Assembly: GCF_016862995.1 (NCBI RefSeq) | Contig: NZ_BOOA01000071.1 | Location: 1 to 40,133 of the forward strand | Direction: 5' to 3' | Source: Acrocarpospora phusangensis | GTDB taxonomy: Bacteria > Actinomycetota > Actinomycetes > Streptosporangiales > Streptosporangiaceae | Length of the DNA: 40,133 nt | Shown: positions 33,730 through 40,133 of the stretch, one piece after another | Layout: each line of letters opens with the position of its first letter | Position numbering within the stretch: the first letter of the stretch is position 1 | The notes under the pieces: model-generated | Database searches by the model: none | What the model was told of the DNA's origin: nothing | The model's input: the letters and a program-made list of their open reading frames with translations, nothing else | Program-made: the position numbers and the translations under genes

Positions 33730-34182
33730 ATGAACGAGATCGACCCGGCCACCGCCGGAGCCAAGCCGAGATCGACCGCGTGGCAGACGGCCGTCACCAC
33801 GCTGCAGGAGGCCGAGCCGCCGTTCTACCCGGAGGGGGCGACCGTGACGACGATCGTCGTCGAGTACCCGCCCGGGGATCCCGGGACCCCGCCGCATCGG
33901 CACTACGGGCCCGCGTTCGGCTACATCGTGCAGGGCGAGATGCTGCTGGAGATCGAGGGCGAACCGGAGCGGGTCGTACGCGAAGGGGAGGCGTTCTGGG
34001 AGCCGGGCGGCGACGTCATCCACTACCAGGACGTCAACCTGCGCGACGACATCCCGCTCCGGTTCACCGTCACCATGATGTGCGAACCCGGCAAACCCAT
34101 GCTCACCCTGGTCGACGAGGAAGAACTCGCCCAGCGCAGGGACCGCCGCGCCCCCAGACCCAATCACTCCAGGGAGAAATGA
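33730..34182 (+). CDS. Cupin domain protein
   Basis: A 150-residue single-domain cupin. Motif 1 is PPHRHYGPAFGYIVQGEMLLEIEG (about 55-78), with a His pair and Glu that could bind metal; motif 2 is EPGGDVIHYQDVN (about 92-104) with the third His. It could be a dioxygenase, isomerase or sensor; the sequence does not decide. ATG 33730 follows GGGAGG at about 4 nt. It lies 38 nt after the SDR and directly abuts the next gene (TGA then ATG). It belongs to the putative ECF41 operon. Confidence 0.85.
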   Translation: MNEIDPATAGAKPRSTAWQTAVTTLQEAEPPFYPEGATVTTIVVEYPPGDPGTPPHRHYGPAFGYIVQGEMLLEIEGEPERVVREGEAFWEPGGDVIHYQDVNLRDDIPLRFTVTMMCEPGKPMLTLVDEEELAQRRDRRAPRPNHSREK

Positions 34183-34395
34183 ATGACCACCCCGAGCGGT
34201 GACGAGTTCCTGTACGAGCTGCACGCCGAAGTCGAACTCGAAGTGACGTTAATCGAGCGAAGCCACGCCGAGGAGGCCGCCGAACTGCCGGTCTCCGAAT
34301 GGCTGTACGACCCGGCGGACGTCGAACGCGAGGAGGTCGGGCTGCGGGGTCTTCTCGACGCCATCGAGGTCCTGGAAGATCCCGGCAACGCCTGA
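34183..34395 (+). CDS. Small acidic hypothetical protein
   Basis: A 70-residue strongly acidic protein (about 20 Glu/Asp) with no Cys and no membrane segment. It starts at the base after the cupin stop, with GGGAGAAATG overlapping that gene's end as ribosome site, so translational coupling is likely. The pattern EFLYELHAEVELEVTLIERSHAEEAAE suggests helices. I do not recognise the family. It might be a partner of the cupin or a remnant of a larger protein. Confidence 0.6.
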   Translation: MTTPSGDEFLYELHAEVELEVTLIERSHAEEAAELPVSEWLYDPADVEREEVGLRGLLDAIEVLEDPGNA

Positions 34396-34418
34396 CCTCC
34401 CCGTATGAAGCGAGATCG

Positions 34419-34640
34419 ATGACCGCCGCAGCCATCACAACCGAGCACCCGCAACGGGCGCTCGAACTGGAACACGCGACCCTGCCGCCATACCTGTGCG
34501 CGCTGCACTCGCTCGACCTGGCCGGCGTCCTGTGGGCCATCGGCGGCCTGCCCGTCCATCGGGCGGACGGGCAGGCCCTGGAGACCCGCAACCGGAAGAT
34601 CGGCTTCCGTGAGGAGCCGCCGGAGAGCGACCGCTCATGA
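34419..34640 (+). pseudogene. Truncated ferritin-like (VioB-type) domain protein
   Basis: A 73-codon frame. Residues about 9-31 (HPQRALELEHATLPPYLCALHSLD) match the first helix of the ferritin-like domain of iminophenylpyruvate-dimer-synthase (VioB) type proteins, which run to 250 residues or more. The rest (AGVLWAIGGLPVHRADGQALETRNRKIGFREE) shows no such similarity. The four-helix domain is therefore missing and only one of the expected ligand Glu positions remains. The stop overlaps the next gene's ATG (ATGA). No strong ribosome site is seen. Likely a deletion remnant, possibly still translated. Confidence 0.6.
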
Positions 34641-35308
34641 CGGAAGCGGCAGCCGAGTCGCTGGCCGACTTGCTCGACGAACGCCGGCACCTTCTCAACG
34701 TCGCCCTCTGGATGTTCGGCTCCGCCACCGCGGCCGACCAGATCGTCCAGGAGACCTACCGCCGCTGGTACGCCCTCGACGACACCCGGCGCGCCGCCAT
34801 CACGACACCCAGAGCCTGGCTCACCCGCGTGACCGGCGGCATCTGCCTGGACCTCCTCGCCACCACCGCCACCGGCGCCGCCGCCACCCTCAGACCCGGC
34901 CCACCCGCCTTCGTGGAGGTACGGCACCGCCCCGGCCAGACCACACCCGACCTGCACAACCACGCCGTACGCGGATTCGCGGCCGCCTGCCACACGGGCG
35001 ACACCACCGCCATCAGGAAGACCCTCGCCGTGGACGCGATGGTCGTGAGCGACACCGGCGGCAAACTACGCACCCCCGCACATCCCACCTACGGCGCCGA
35101 CGCGGTCACCCGTTTCGTCGCGCCCCTGCTGACCCGCCATCCCGGCACCGACATGACCGTCGAATCCGTCAACGGCCGTACGGGCCTGGTCCTACGCCGC
35201 TCGGGCCGGGCCGTGGCCGTCACCACCCTCAGCGTCGCCGGCTCCGAGATCACCGCCATCTGGATCGTCCTCAACCCCGACAAGCTCCACCACTGGCACC
35301 ACCCATAA
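34637..35308 (+). CDS. ECF41-type sigma-factor-like protein lacking region 4
   Basis: A 223-residue protein. Residues about 8-75 match region 2 of ECF41/SigJ sigma factors (LLDERRHLLNVALWMFGSATAADQIVQETYRRW, then PRAWLTRVTGGICLDLL). Residues about 105-223 match the ECF41 C-terminal SnoaL-like extension (GFAAACHTGDTTAIRKTLA, SDTGGKLRT, closing LNPDKLHHW). The region in between, which should hold region 4 and the WLPEP linker, is absent: about 75 residues are missing compared with the usual near-300. It thus cannot contact a -35 element in the normal way. It could be a decayed sigma factor, or an antagonist that occupies core RNA polymerase. SDR upstream fits the ECF41 context. Confidence 0.8.
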   Translation: MTEAAAESLADLLDERRHLLNVALWMFGSATAADQIVQETYRRWYALDDTRRAAITTPRAWLTRVTGGICLDLLATTATGAAATLRPGPPAFVEVRHRPGQTTPDLHNHAVRGFAAACHTGDTTAIRKTLAVDAMVVSDTGGKLRTPAHPTYGADAVTRFVAPLLTRHPGTDMTVESVNGRTGLVLRRSGRAVAVTTLSVAGSEITAIWIVLNPDKLHHWHHP

Positions 35309-35315
35309 CCACCAG

Positions 35316-35495
35316 GGCACGAAAGGCACCCCCGGTGAGCCACCGCACCCCCATCCCCTCCCCACCCCCGAACACCTCCTCGCCGCCGCCCATGCCGCCT
35401 GCTTCCACGCCACCCTCACCCAGATCGCCCGCCACCACTCCCTCAACCCCGACCCCATCACAGTCGAAGCCACCGTCGCCACATTCGGTGAGGAG
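35316..35495 (+). pseudogene. OsmC-family remnant
   Basis: One frame reads PTPEHLLAAAHAACFHATLTQIARHH then PITVEATVATFG, the central segment of OsmC/Ohr peroxiredoxins with the first catalytic Cys in AACF. There is no start codon in this frame; GTG 35335 (VSHRTP) is in another frame, offset across a C-rich run, so a frameshift is likely. The C-terminal half with the second Cys is missing. The rest of the 476-nt gap to asnB holds no gene. Confidence 0.65.
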
Positions 35496-35728
35496 ATACG
35501 TCGGCGACCTGCTACGGCGGTTCGTGGCGGGTGGCTGGCTGAAAGCCGACGATCTGGAAATGGAATGATCGACGTGATGCCAACCCGCCTGGGTCACTCG
35601 GCCCGATCGAGCGTTCGAGTCATCCCGTGGGCAGAATTCCATCTATGGATTAAAAGCCGGGGCTCGCCGGACCGTGAATTCATCATGAGCCTCTCAACCG
35701 GCGGCAAAGGGCCTCTGATCTGGGCATA

Positions 35729-35758
35729 TTGCCTCTGAGTGGCGAGTTGCCGTAGGTA
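35729..35758 (+). promoter_or_regulatory. Possible asnB promoter with direct repeat
   Basis: TTGCCT (35729-35734) and TAGGTA (35753-35758), 18 nt apart, 27 nt before the asnB ATG. The direct repeat GCCTCTGA at 35711-35718 and 35731-35738 (20-nt period) overlaps the -35 and could be a regulator site. GGGGGGA before the ATG is the ribosome site. Confidence 0.4.
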
Positions 35759-35784
35759 GACGCTCGTGATGGGGGGATCGGGGC

Positions 35785-37632
35785 ATGTGTGGGATCGCTG
35801 GGTGGGTGGACTATGAGCGGGATCTGACCAGGGCGGCGGAGATCGCGCGGGCCATGACGGGGACGATGGCCTGCCGGGGGCCGGACGATGAGGGGGTGTG
35901 GTTCGCGCCGCATGCCGCGATCGGGCATCGGCGGCTCGCGATCATCGACATCGCCGGAGGACGGCAGCCGATGATCGCGGAGGAGGAGGGGCGGGACGTC
36001 GCGGTCCTGACGTACAGCGGGGAGGTCTACAACTTCACGGAGCTCCGGGAGGAGCTGGCGGGGCGGGGGCACAGCTTCAGGACGCGGAGCGACACCGAGG
36101 TGGTGCTGCACGCGTACCTGGAGTGGGGGGACGATCTCGCGGAGCACCTCAACGGCATGTACGCCTTCGCGATCTGGGACACCCGGCGGGAGGAGCTGCT
36201 GCTGGTACGGGATCGTATGGGCATCAAGCCGCTCTACTACTACCCGACCGCCCACGGAGTGCTGTTCGGCTCCGAGCCGAAGGCCATCCTGGCCAACCCG
36301 CTGGCCGAGCGCGTGGTCGACGCGGACGGCATCCGCGAGCTGATGGCCTTCGTCAAGACGCCCGAGCACGCGATCTTCAAGGGCATGTACGAGGTGCGCC
36401 CCGGCTCCATCGTCCGGGTGAACCGGGACGGCATCGGCAAACGCCGCTACTGGAAGCTGGAGTCGGCCGAGCACACCGACGACGTGGACGCCACGGTGGC
36501 GACCGTACGCGGGCTGCTGGACGACATCGTCGCCCGGCAGCTGATCAGCGACGTGCCGCTGTGCACACTGCTGTCCGGCGGCCTGGACTCCAGCGCGGTC
36601 ACGGCGCTGGCCGCGAAGGACCTGCGCGAGCAGAACCTGGGCAAGGTCCGCTCCTTCTCGGTGGACTTCGTCGGCTACACCGAGCATTTCAAGCCTGACA
36701 CGATGCGGGCCACGCCGGACGCGCCGTACGTGCACGATCTGGTGCGGCACGTGGGGTCCGAGCACACCGACATCGTGCTGGACTCGGCGGAGCTGATGGA
36801 GCCGGCGGTGCGGGACACGGTGCTGCGCGCCCGGGACCTGCCGCTCGGGCTCGGCGACATGGACACCTCGCTCTACCTGCTGTTCAAGGCCATCCGCGGG
36901 TACTCCACGGTGGCCCTGTCCGGCGAGTCGGCCGACGAGGTCTTCGGCGGCTACACCTGGTTCCACGACCCGGTGGCGGTCAACGCCGACACGTTCCCGT
37001 GGCTGGTGGTGGCCGACGTCAGCGGCAGCGCCAACCTGGACCTGCTGAACAAGGACGTGCGACGAGCGCTGGACGTCCCCGGCTACCGGGCCGACAGCTA
37101 CCACCAGGCGCTCGCCGAGGTGCCGCGGCTGGCGGGGGAGACCGGCCTGGAACGGCGGATGCGGGAGATCAGCTACCTGAACCTGACCCGGTTCGTGCAG
37201 ACCCTGTTGGACCGCAAGGACCGGATGAGCATGCGCGTCGGCCTGGAGGTCCGCGTGCCGTTCTGCGACCACCGCCTCGTGCAGTACGTCTTCAACGCGC
37301 CCTGGGCGCTCAAGACCTTCGACGGGCGGGAGAAGAGCCTGCTCAGGGCGGCCTGCGCGGACGTCCTGCCCGAGTCCGTCCTGAAGCGGGTGAAGAGCCC
37401 GTACCCGTCCACCCAGGATCCCGGGTACGAGCTGGCGCTGCGCGAAGCCGTACGGGAGCTGCTGCGCAACGAGGACCTGCCCAGCCAGCAGCTCGTGGAC
37501 CTCGCCAAGGTGCGGGAGGCGATCGACCGGCCGGTGGACGGGACGACCTCGCTGGAGACGCGGGGGCCGCTGGAGCGACTGCTCCAGCTGGACGCCTGGT
37601 TCAAGGAGTACCAGGTCAAGCTCAGCCTCTAG
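35785..37632 (+). CDS. asnB: Asparagine synthase (glutamine-hydrolysing)
   Basis: A 615-residue class B asparagine synthetase: glutamine amide plus aspartate plus ATP gives asparagine. MCGIAGW exposes the N-terminal nucleophile Cys after Met removal. The class II amidotransferase domain runs to about 210 (RLAIIDIAGGRQPM, GEVYNF, RSDTEVVLH). The synthetase domain begins near 240, with the ATP pyrophosphate loop LLSGGLDSSAV (about 265-275) and GESADEVFGGY (about 377). KSPYPSTQDPGYE near the end is typical. ATG 35785 is secure because of the Cys2 rule. Its TAG overlaps the convergent GNAT gene's stop. The metabolic role may be asparagine supply or an amide step elsewhere. Confidence 0.95.
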   Translation: MCGIAGWVDYERDLTRAAEIARAMTGTMACRGPDDEGVWFAPHAAIGHRRLAIIDIAGGRQPMIAEEEGRDVAVLTYSGEVYNFTELREELAGRGHSFRTRSDTEVVLHAYLEWGDDLAEHLNGMYAFAIWDTRREELLLVRDRMGIKPLYYYPTAHGVLFGSEPKAILANPLAERVVDADGIRELMAFVKTPEHAIFKGMYEVRPGSIVRVNRDGIGKRRYWKLESAEHTDDVDATVATVRGLLDDIVARQLISDVPLCTLLSGGLDSSAVTALAAKDLREQNLGKVRSFSVDFVGYTEHFKPDTMRATPDAPYVHDLVRHVGSEHTDIVLDSAELMEPAVRDTVLRARDLPLGLGDMDTSLYLLFKAIRGYSTVALSGESADEVFGGYTWFHDPVAVNADTFPWLVVADVSGSANLDLLNKDVRRALDVPGYRADSYHQALAEVPRLAGETGLERRMREISYLNLTRFVQTLLDRKDRMSMRVGLEVRVPFCDHRLVQYVFNAPWALKTFDGREKSLLRAACADVLPESVLKRVKSPYPSTQDPGYELALREAVRELLRNEDLPSQQLVDLAKVREAIDRPVDGTTSLETRGPLERLLQLDAWFKEYQVKLSL

Positions 37633-38600
37633 AGCGTGAGCTGCCATTCGTGCCAGATGTCCAGGAGCCGGTAGCCCATCCGCTCGTTGATGGCAATCAT
37701 GTGGGTGTTGCTGACCGCGTTCCAGGTGATGATCCGGGTGGCCGAGGGTTCCCGCTCGTGGAACCAGGCGGTGTTGGCCAGCTTCACGGCCTGCCCGAGC
37801 CGGTGGCCGCGGTGCTCCCTGAGCACCGCGGTGTCGGTCTGGCGGCCCCAGCCGTTGCGCGGGGTTTCCGCGATCAGCCGGGTGAAGGCCACGACACGGC
37901 CGCTCGCCAGGTGGCGGGCACCCGTGTGGTAGGCGGTCTGGTGGTCGTTCCCCGCGCTCGCGTCGAACCGGCGGACCCGGTCGGCGTCCCAGGCGGACGG
38001 CTCGACGTCCATGTCGTCGCTGGGCGCGTCGTTCATGGCGGCCATCAGCGCGGCCACGTCGTCGATCATGTCCTCGGGGGCCGCGTCCACCCAGTGTTCC
38101 AGGCGGTAGCCGGGGGCGAGCTCCGCGACACCTTTCTCGTACGCGGCCCAGTCCACCGTGGCCAGGTCCAGGACCCGCCTGGCCTCGACGGCGACGGCCT
38201 GGAAACCGTGCCGGCGCACGAACGCCCCACCGGGGGCGTCGGGACGGGCCTCGGCGAAGACCACCTGGCGGCCGAGAGCCCGCGCCCGGCCGAGAGCGTG
38301 GTTCAGGAGCGCGGTGCCGACACCCCGGCGACGATGGGCGGCGTCCACGGCGAAGAACCGTAACGCGCACATATGCGTGTTATCAAAAGTCGGGAAATGT
38401 ACGACGATGCCGCCCACGACCTGGCCGTCCACCCGCGCGACGTACGTCTCGGAGTGCTCGCCCATCCAGCCGTGCTCGGCGACCGCGGCGAAGCGGCCCA
38501 TCGACGACACCGGGCCGGGTTCGTCGTATTCGGCGAGTACGGCATGGAACGCGGACAGGCGGTCGCCGGGATCCGCGTAGTCGAGCGTCTCGATGTTCAT
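37629..38600 (-). CDS. Tandem-GNAT acetyltransferase family protein
   Basis: A 323-residue protein with two GNAT-like halves. The N-terminal half (about 1-155) has the acetyl-CoA loop AHRRRGVGTALLNHAL (about 90-105). The C-terminal half has a degenerate loop HRGHRLGQAVKLAN near 268-281 and ends MIAINERMGYRLLDIWHEW, the usual GNAT ending. This two-domain arrangement occurs in actinomycete proteins of the mycothiol-synthase and Eis-like type, but substrate residues do not identify it as either. ATG 38600 is the only good start. It shares the 4-nt stop overlap CTAG with asnB. Confidence 0.82.
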   Translation of the reverse strand: MNIETLDYADPGDRLSAFHAVLAEYDEPGPVSSMGRFAAVAEHGWMGEHSETYVARVDGQVVGGIVVHFPTFDNTHMCALRFFAVDAAHRRRGVGTALLNHALGRARALGRQVVFAEARPDAPGGAFVRRHGFQAVAVEARRVLDLATVDWAAYEKGVAELAPGYRLEHWVDAAPEDMIDDVAALMAAMNDAPSDDMDVEPSAWDADRVRRFDASAGNDHQTAYHTGARHLASGRVVAFTRLIAETPRNGWGRQTDTAVLREHRGHRLGQAVKLANTAWFHEREPSATRIITWNAVSNTHMIAINERMGYRLLDIWHEWQLTL

Positions 38601-38676
38601 CGGGCCAGCAAACCCGGTGACGCCGACGTGGTGCCACTCAATTAAGGCGCTGCCCGGTTCGCCGGCCGCCGGGCCC

Positions 38677-38922
38677 CTACTGCCGGTACCCCTCGACCTC
38701 GCTCACCGGGCGCGCCTCGGCGTTGTCGGGGTCGTCACCCACGCGGCGCTTGGCACGGCGCTGGCGCAGCAGGTCCCAGCACTGGTCCAGCGACTCCTCC
38801 AGGGTCTTGATCCGGGCGTGCTCCTCGCTGCTGGACAGCTCGCCCGCGGACAGGCGGTCCCGGAGCTCGCGCTCCTCGTCCACCAGCTCGCTGATCTTGG
38901 AGAGGATCTCGTGGTCACGCAT
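38677..38922 (-). CDS. DUF2630 family protein
   Basis: An 81-residue soluble helical protein of DUF2630, a small actinobacterial family of unknown function. MRDHEILSKISELVDEERELRDRL and RIKTLEESLDQCWDLLRQRRAKRR are the conserved segments and read as two amphipathic, possibly coiled-coil, helices. It ends in a polar tail. The ATG has GAAGGGGG at about 7 nt. It is transcribed away from the SIS gene and probably alone. Length is typical. Confidence 0.85.
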   Translation of the reverse strand: MRDHEILSKISELVDEERELRDRLSAGELSSSEEHARIKTLEESLDQCWDLLRQRRAKRRVGDDPDNAEARPVSEVEGYRQ

Positions 38923-39036
38923 GCCGTGCCCCCTTCTCGCGGTTCCCGCCACTCTACTGGCGATCACCCGGCCGGCCCGCGCGTGGTTTGACAGATTTGG
39001 GAGTTTTGAGAAGGTGTTGCCGGAGACGGGGAGATC

Positions 39037-39909
39037 ATGGTGAGCCATACCCAGGCCGAAATCGAGAGCCAGCCGGACATCTGGACGCGGACGCTGGAGG
39101 TGCCGCGCGGGGATCTGCCGCGGGCCGGGCTGAACGTGCTGGGCGTCGGCTGCGGGACCTCCTACTACATCCTCGACGCGTACGCGCGCCGCCGGGAGAT
39201 GCTGGGCCGGGGGCGTACCCGGGCGTGGATCGCCACCGAGCTGGCCGACGAGGATCCGTACGACATGGCGATCCTGCTGTCGCGGTCGGGCACGACCAGC
39301 GACCTGCTGCCGCTGGCGGAGCGGCTGTCCGAGCGCATGACCACGATCGCGATCACCGGCACCCCGGACTCGCCGATCACCCGGCTGACCCACCGGCGGG
39401 TGGTGCTGGACTTCGCCGACGAACAATCGGTGGTGCAGACCCGGTTCGCCACCGCGGCCCTGACCCTGCTCCGCGCCTCCATCGGCGACGACGTGACCGG
39501 GCTGCCCGCCGCGGCCGAGCAGGCCCTGCGGGAGCCGCTGCCGGACCCCGCCGACTTCGACCACGTGGTCTTCCTGGGGACGGGCTGGACGCTCGGGCTG
39601 GCCGACGAGGCGGCGCTCAAGTGCCGGGAGGCGGCCAAACTCTGGACGGAGTCGTACGCGGCGCTGGAGTACCGGCACGGGCCGATCGCGTGCGCGGGGC
39701 CGCGGACGCTGGTGTGGTCGTTCGCGCCGTTGCCCGGCGACGTCACCGGCGCGATCGCCGGGACGGGCGCCACGCTGCGGGTGGCGGCGGCCGATGCGCA
39801 GGCGGAACTCGTCATGGTGCAGCGCCTCGCGGTCGCCTTCGCGCGGCACCGGGGGCTGAACAGCGACAATCCGGATCATCTCACCCGATCGGTCATCGTC
39901 GACCGCTGA
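39037..39909 (+). CDS. SIS-domain sugar isomerase/deaminase-like protein
   Basis: A 290-residue protein with two SIS folds, as in glucosamine-6-phosphate synthase isomerase modules and AgaS-type deaminases. The N-terminal SIS has LGVGCGTSYYI (about 34-44) and LLSRSGTTSDLLPL (about 82-95). The second has FLGTGWTLGLADEAALKCREAAKLWTESYAALEYRHGP (about 177-214), with the Glu-His segment that contacts sugar phosphate. No amidotransferase domain is present. The sugar is unknown. ATG 39037 follows GGAGACGGGGAG. It ends 31 nt before the leuA leader peptide and is unrelated in function. Confidence 0.85.
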   Translation: MVSHTQAEIESQPDIWTRTLEVPRGDLPRAGLNVLGVGCGTSYYILDAYARRREMLGRGRTRAWIATELADEDPYDMAILLSRSGTTSDLLPLAERLSERMTTIAITGTPDSPITRLTHRRVVLDFADEQSVVQTRFATAALTLLRASIGDDVTGLPAAAEQALREPLPDPADFDHVVFLGTGWTLGLADEAALKCREAAKLWTESYAALEYRHGPIACAGPRTLVWSFAPLPGDVTGAIAGTGATLRVAAADAQAELVMVQRLAVAFARHRGLNSDNPDHLTRSVIVDR

Positions 39910-39940
39910 CCACCGCTCCACGTCTGCTACTGTGCAAGAC

Positions 39941-39985
39941 ATGCTGCGCGGACTGCTTCTTAGCCGCCGCGGCGAGGGCCTGTAG
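39941..39985 (+). CDS. leuA leader peptide (leucine attenuator)
   Basis: A 14-codon frame MLRGLLLSRRGEGL with five Leu codons, three of them consecutive (CTG CTT CTT), located 83 nt before the next start. TACTGT (39928-39933) fits a -10, which would place the transcript start at or next to the ATG, so the peptide is probably translated leaderless. Leucine starvation would stall a ribosome on the Leu codons and favour antitermination. Confidence 0.85.
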   Translation: MLRGLLLSRRGEGL

Positions 39986-40020
39986 GAGTTAGGCTGGCTC
40001 CCTCGTCGCGGAGCGAGCCA
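39974..40020 (+). promoter_or_regulatory. leuA attenuator with alternative hairpins
   Basis: TGGCTC...GAGCCA (39995-40000 with 40015-40020), extended inward by CTC/GAG, is a terminator-like or ribosome-site-sequestering hairpin. The competing pairing GAGGG (39974-39978) with CCCTC (39999-40003) shares bases with it and begins within the leader peptide's last codons. Only one can form at a time, as in transcription attenuation. Confidence 0.65.
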
Positions 40021-40067
40021 TGCGCGTCGGCCACTTTCGTGTGAATCCGACATCTAGGAGCCTTTCC

Positions 40068-40133
40068 GTGTATCCCCAGCAGCAGCCCAGTCCCATGCCG
40101 TTCCAGCGCTACACCCCCTTCGAACCCGTCCGG
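40068..40133 (+). CDS. leuA: 2-isopropylmalate synthase, 5' end (partial)
   Basis: The first 22 codons of a gene cut by the window edge, starting GTG 40068 with AGGAG 7 nt upstream. The reading YPQQQPSPMPFQRYTPFEPV matches the N-terminus of actinobacterial LeuA, the first enzyme of leucine synthesis (2-oxoisovalerate plus acetyl-CoA). The upstream leucine-rich leader supports this. No catalytic residue lies within the visible part. Confidence 0.85.
   Translation, partial: MYPQQQPSPMPFQRYTPFEPVR

Noticed and set aside
35683-38370. An 895-codon minus-strand frame opposite asnB and part of the GNAT gene
   Set aside because: It consists of Arg/His/Gly/Gln-rich text with no domain, whereas asnB on the plus strand is complete with its catalytic Cys.
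21-40133. CRISPR arrays, tRNA or rRNA genes, insertion-sequence ends
   Set aside because: I read the gaps for evenly spaced repeats, tRNA-like cloverleaf ends and terminal inverted repeats flanking a transposase and found none; the repeats present are tandem or dispersed non-coding units.

Overview
The window is high-G+C DNA from a filamentous-type actinomycete. The gene order hrcA-dnaJ-rsmE, HIT-phoH-ybeY-CNNM/CBS-era, the frequent GTG starts, the secreted GH18 chitinase, the DUF3097 and DUF2630 proteins and the sigma-E-like sigma factor all fit an actinobacterium, and the protein sequences feel closest to Streptosporangiales (inference; no search was run). No tRNA, rRNA, CRISPR array, transposase or phage gene was seen.

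Layout. 1-2.6 kb: the tail of an unknown gene, a small unknown protein, a YiiM-like MOSC protein and a family-2 O-methyltransferase. A bidirectional terminator then separates these from a secreted chitinase, which has a near-consensus promoter and a palindromic operator over the predicted start point. 4.1-7.8 kb: an MBL-fold hydrolase, heme chaperone HemW, DUF3097 and a two-TM protein. 7.9-11.1 kb: a CIRCE-controlled hrcA-dnaJ pair and rsmE. 11.4-12.7 kb: a sigma factor overlapping a membrane partner, reading left. 12.8-18.6 kb: HIT, phoH, ybeY, CNNM/CBS protein, cytidine-deaminase-like protein and era. This conserved run is split by a 1.4 kb insert carrying a flavin/F420-type oxidase gene, an 11-bp-periodic repeat, a long hairpin and a lipoprotein gene.

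19.1-28.5 kb is a complete urea-nitrogen module: ureABCFGD reads left and urtABCDE (ABC urea importer) reads right from a shared 213-nt intergenic region. A four-half-site GlnR-type box lies just in front of ureA. Urea taken up by Urt would be hydrolysed by the nickel urease to ammonia under nitrogen control. 28.6-32.8 kb: an NhaA-DsbA fusion followed by tandem repeats, a mycothiol-dependent maleylpyruvate isomerase-family protein and an LtrA-like membrane protein. 32.9-35.6 kb looks like a decaying ECF41 sigma-factor locus: SDR epimerase, cupin, a small acidic protein, a ferritin-like fragment, an ECF41-type protein that has lost sigma region 4, and an OsmC remnant. 35.8-40.1 kb: asnB, a tandem GNAT protein whose stop codon overlaps that of asnB, DUF2630, a SIS-domain protein, and the leucine attenuator and first codons of leuA.

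The least explained material is non-coding: a dispersed repeat family near gene 3' ends, tandem arrays derived from the 3' ends of rsmE and nhaA, the SARP-like 11-bp repeat with the nearby long hairpin, a ureF-like fragment far from ureF, and several structured mRNA junctions. I found no convincing wholly new multi-gene system. The best candidates for new biology are the truncated ECF41 locus and the insert in the era operon.
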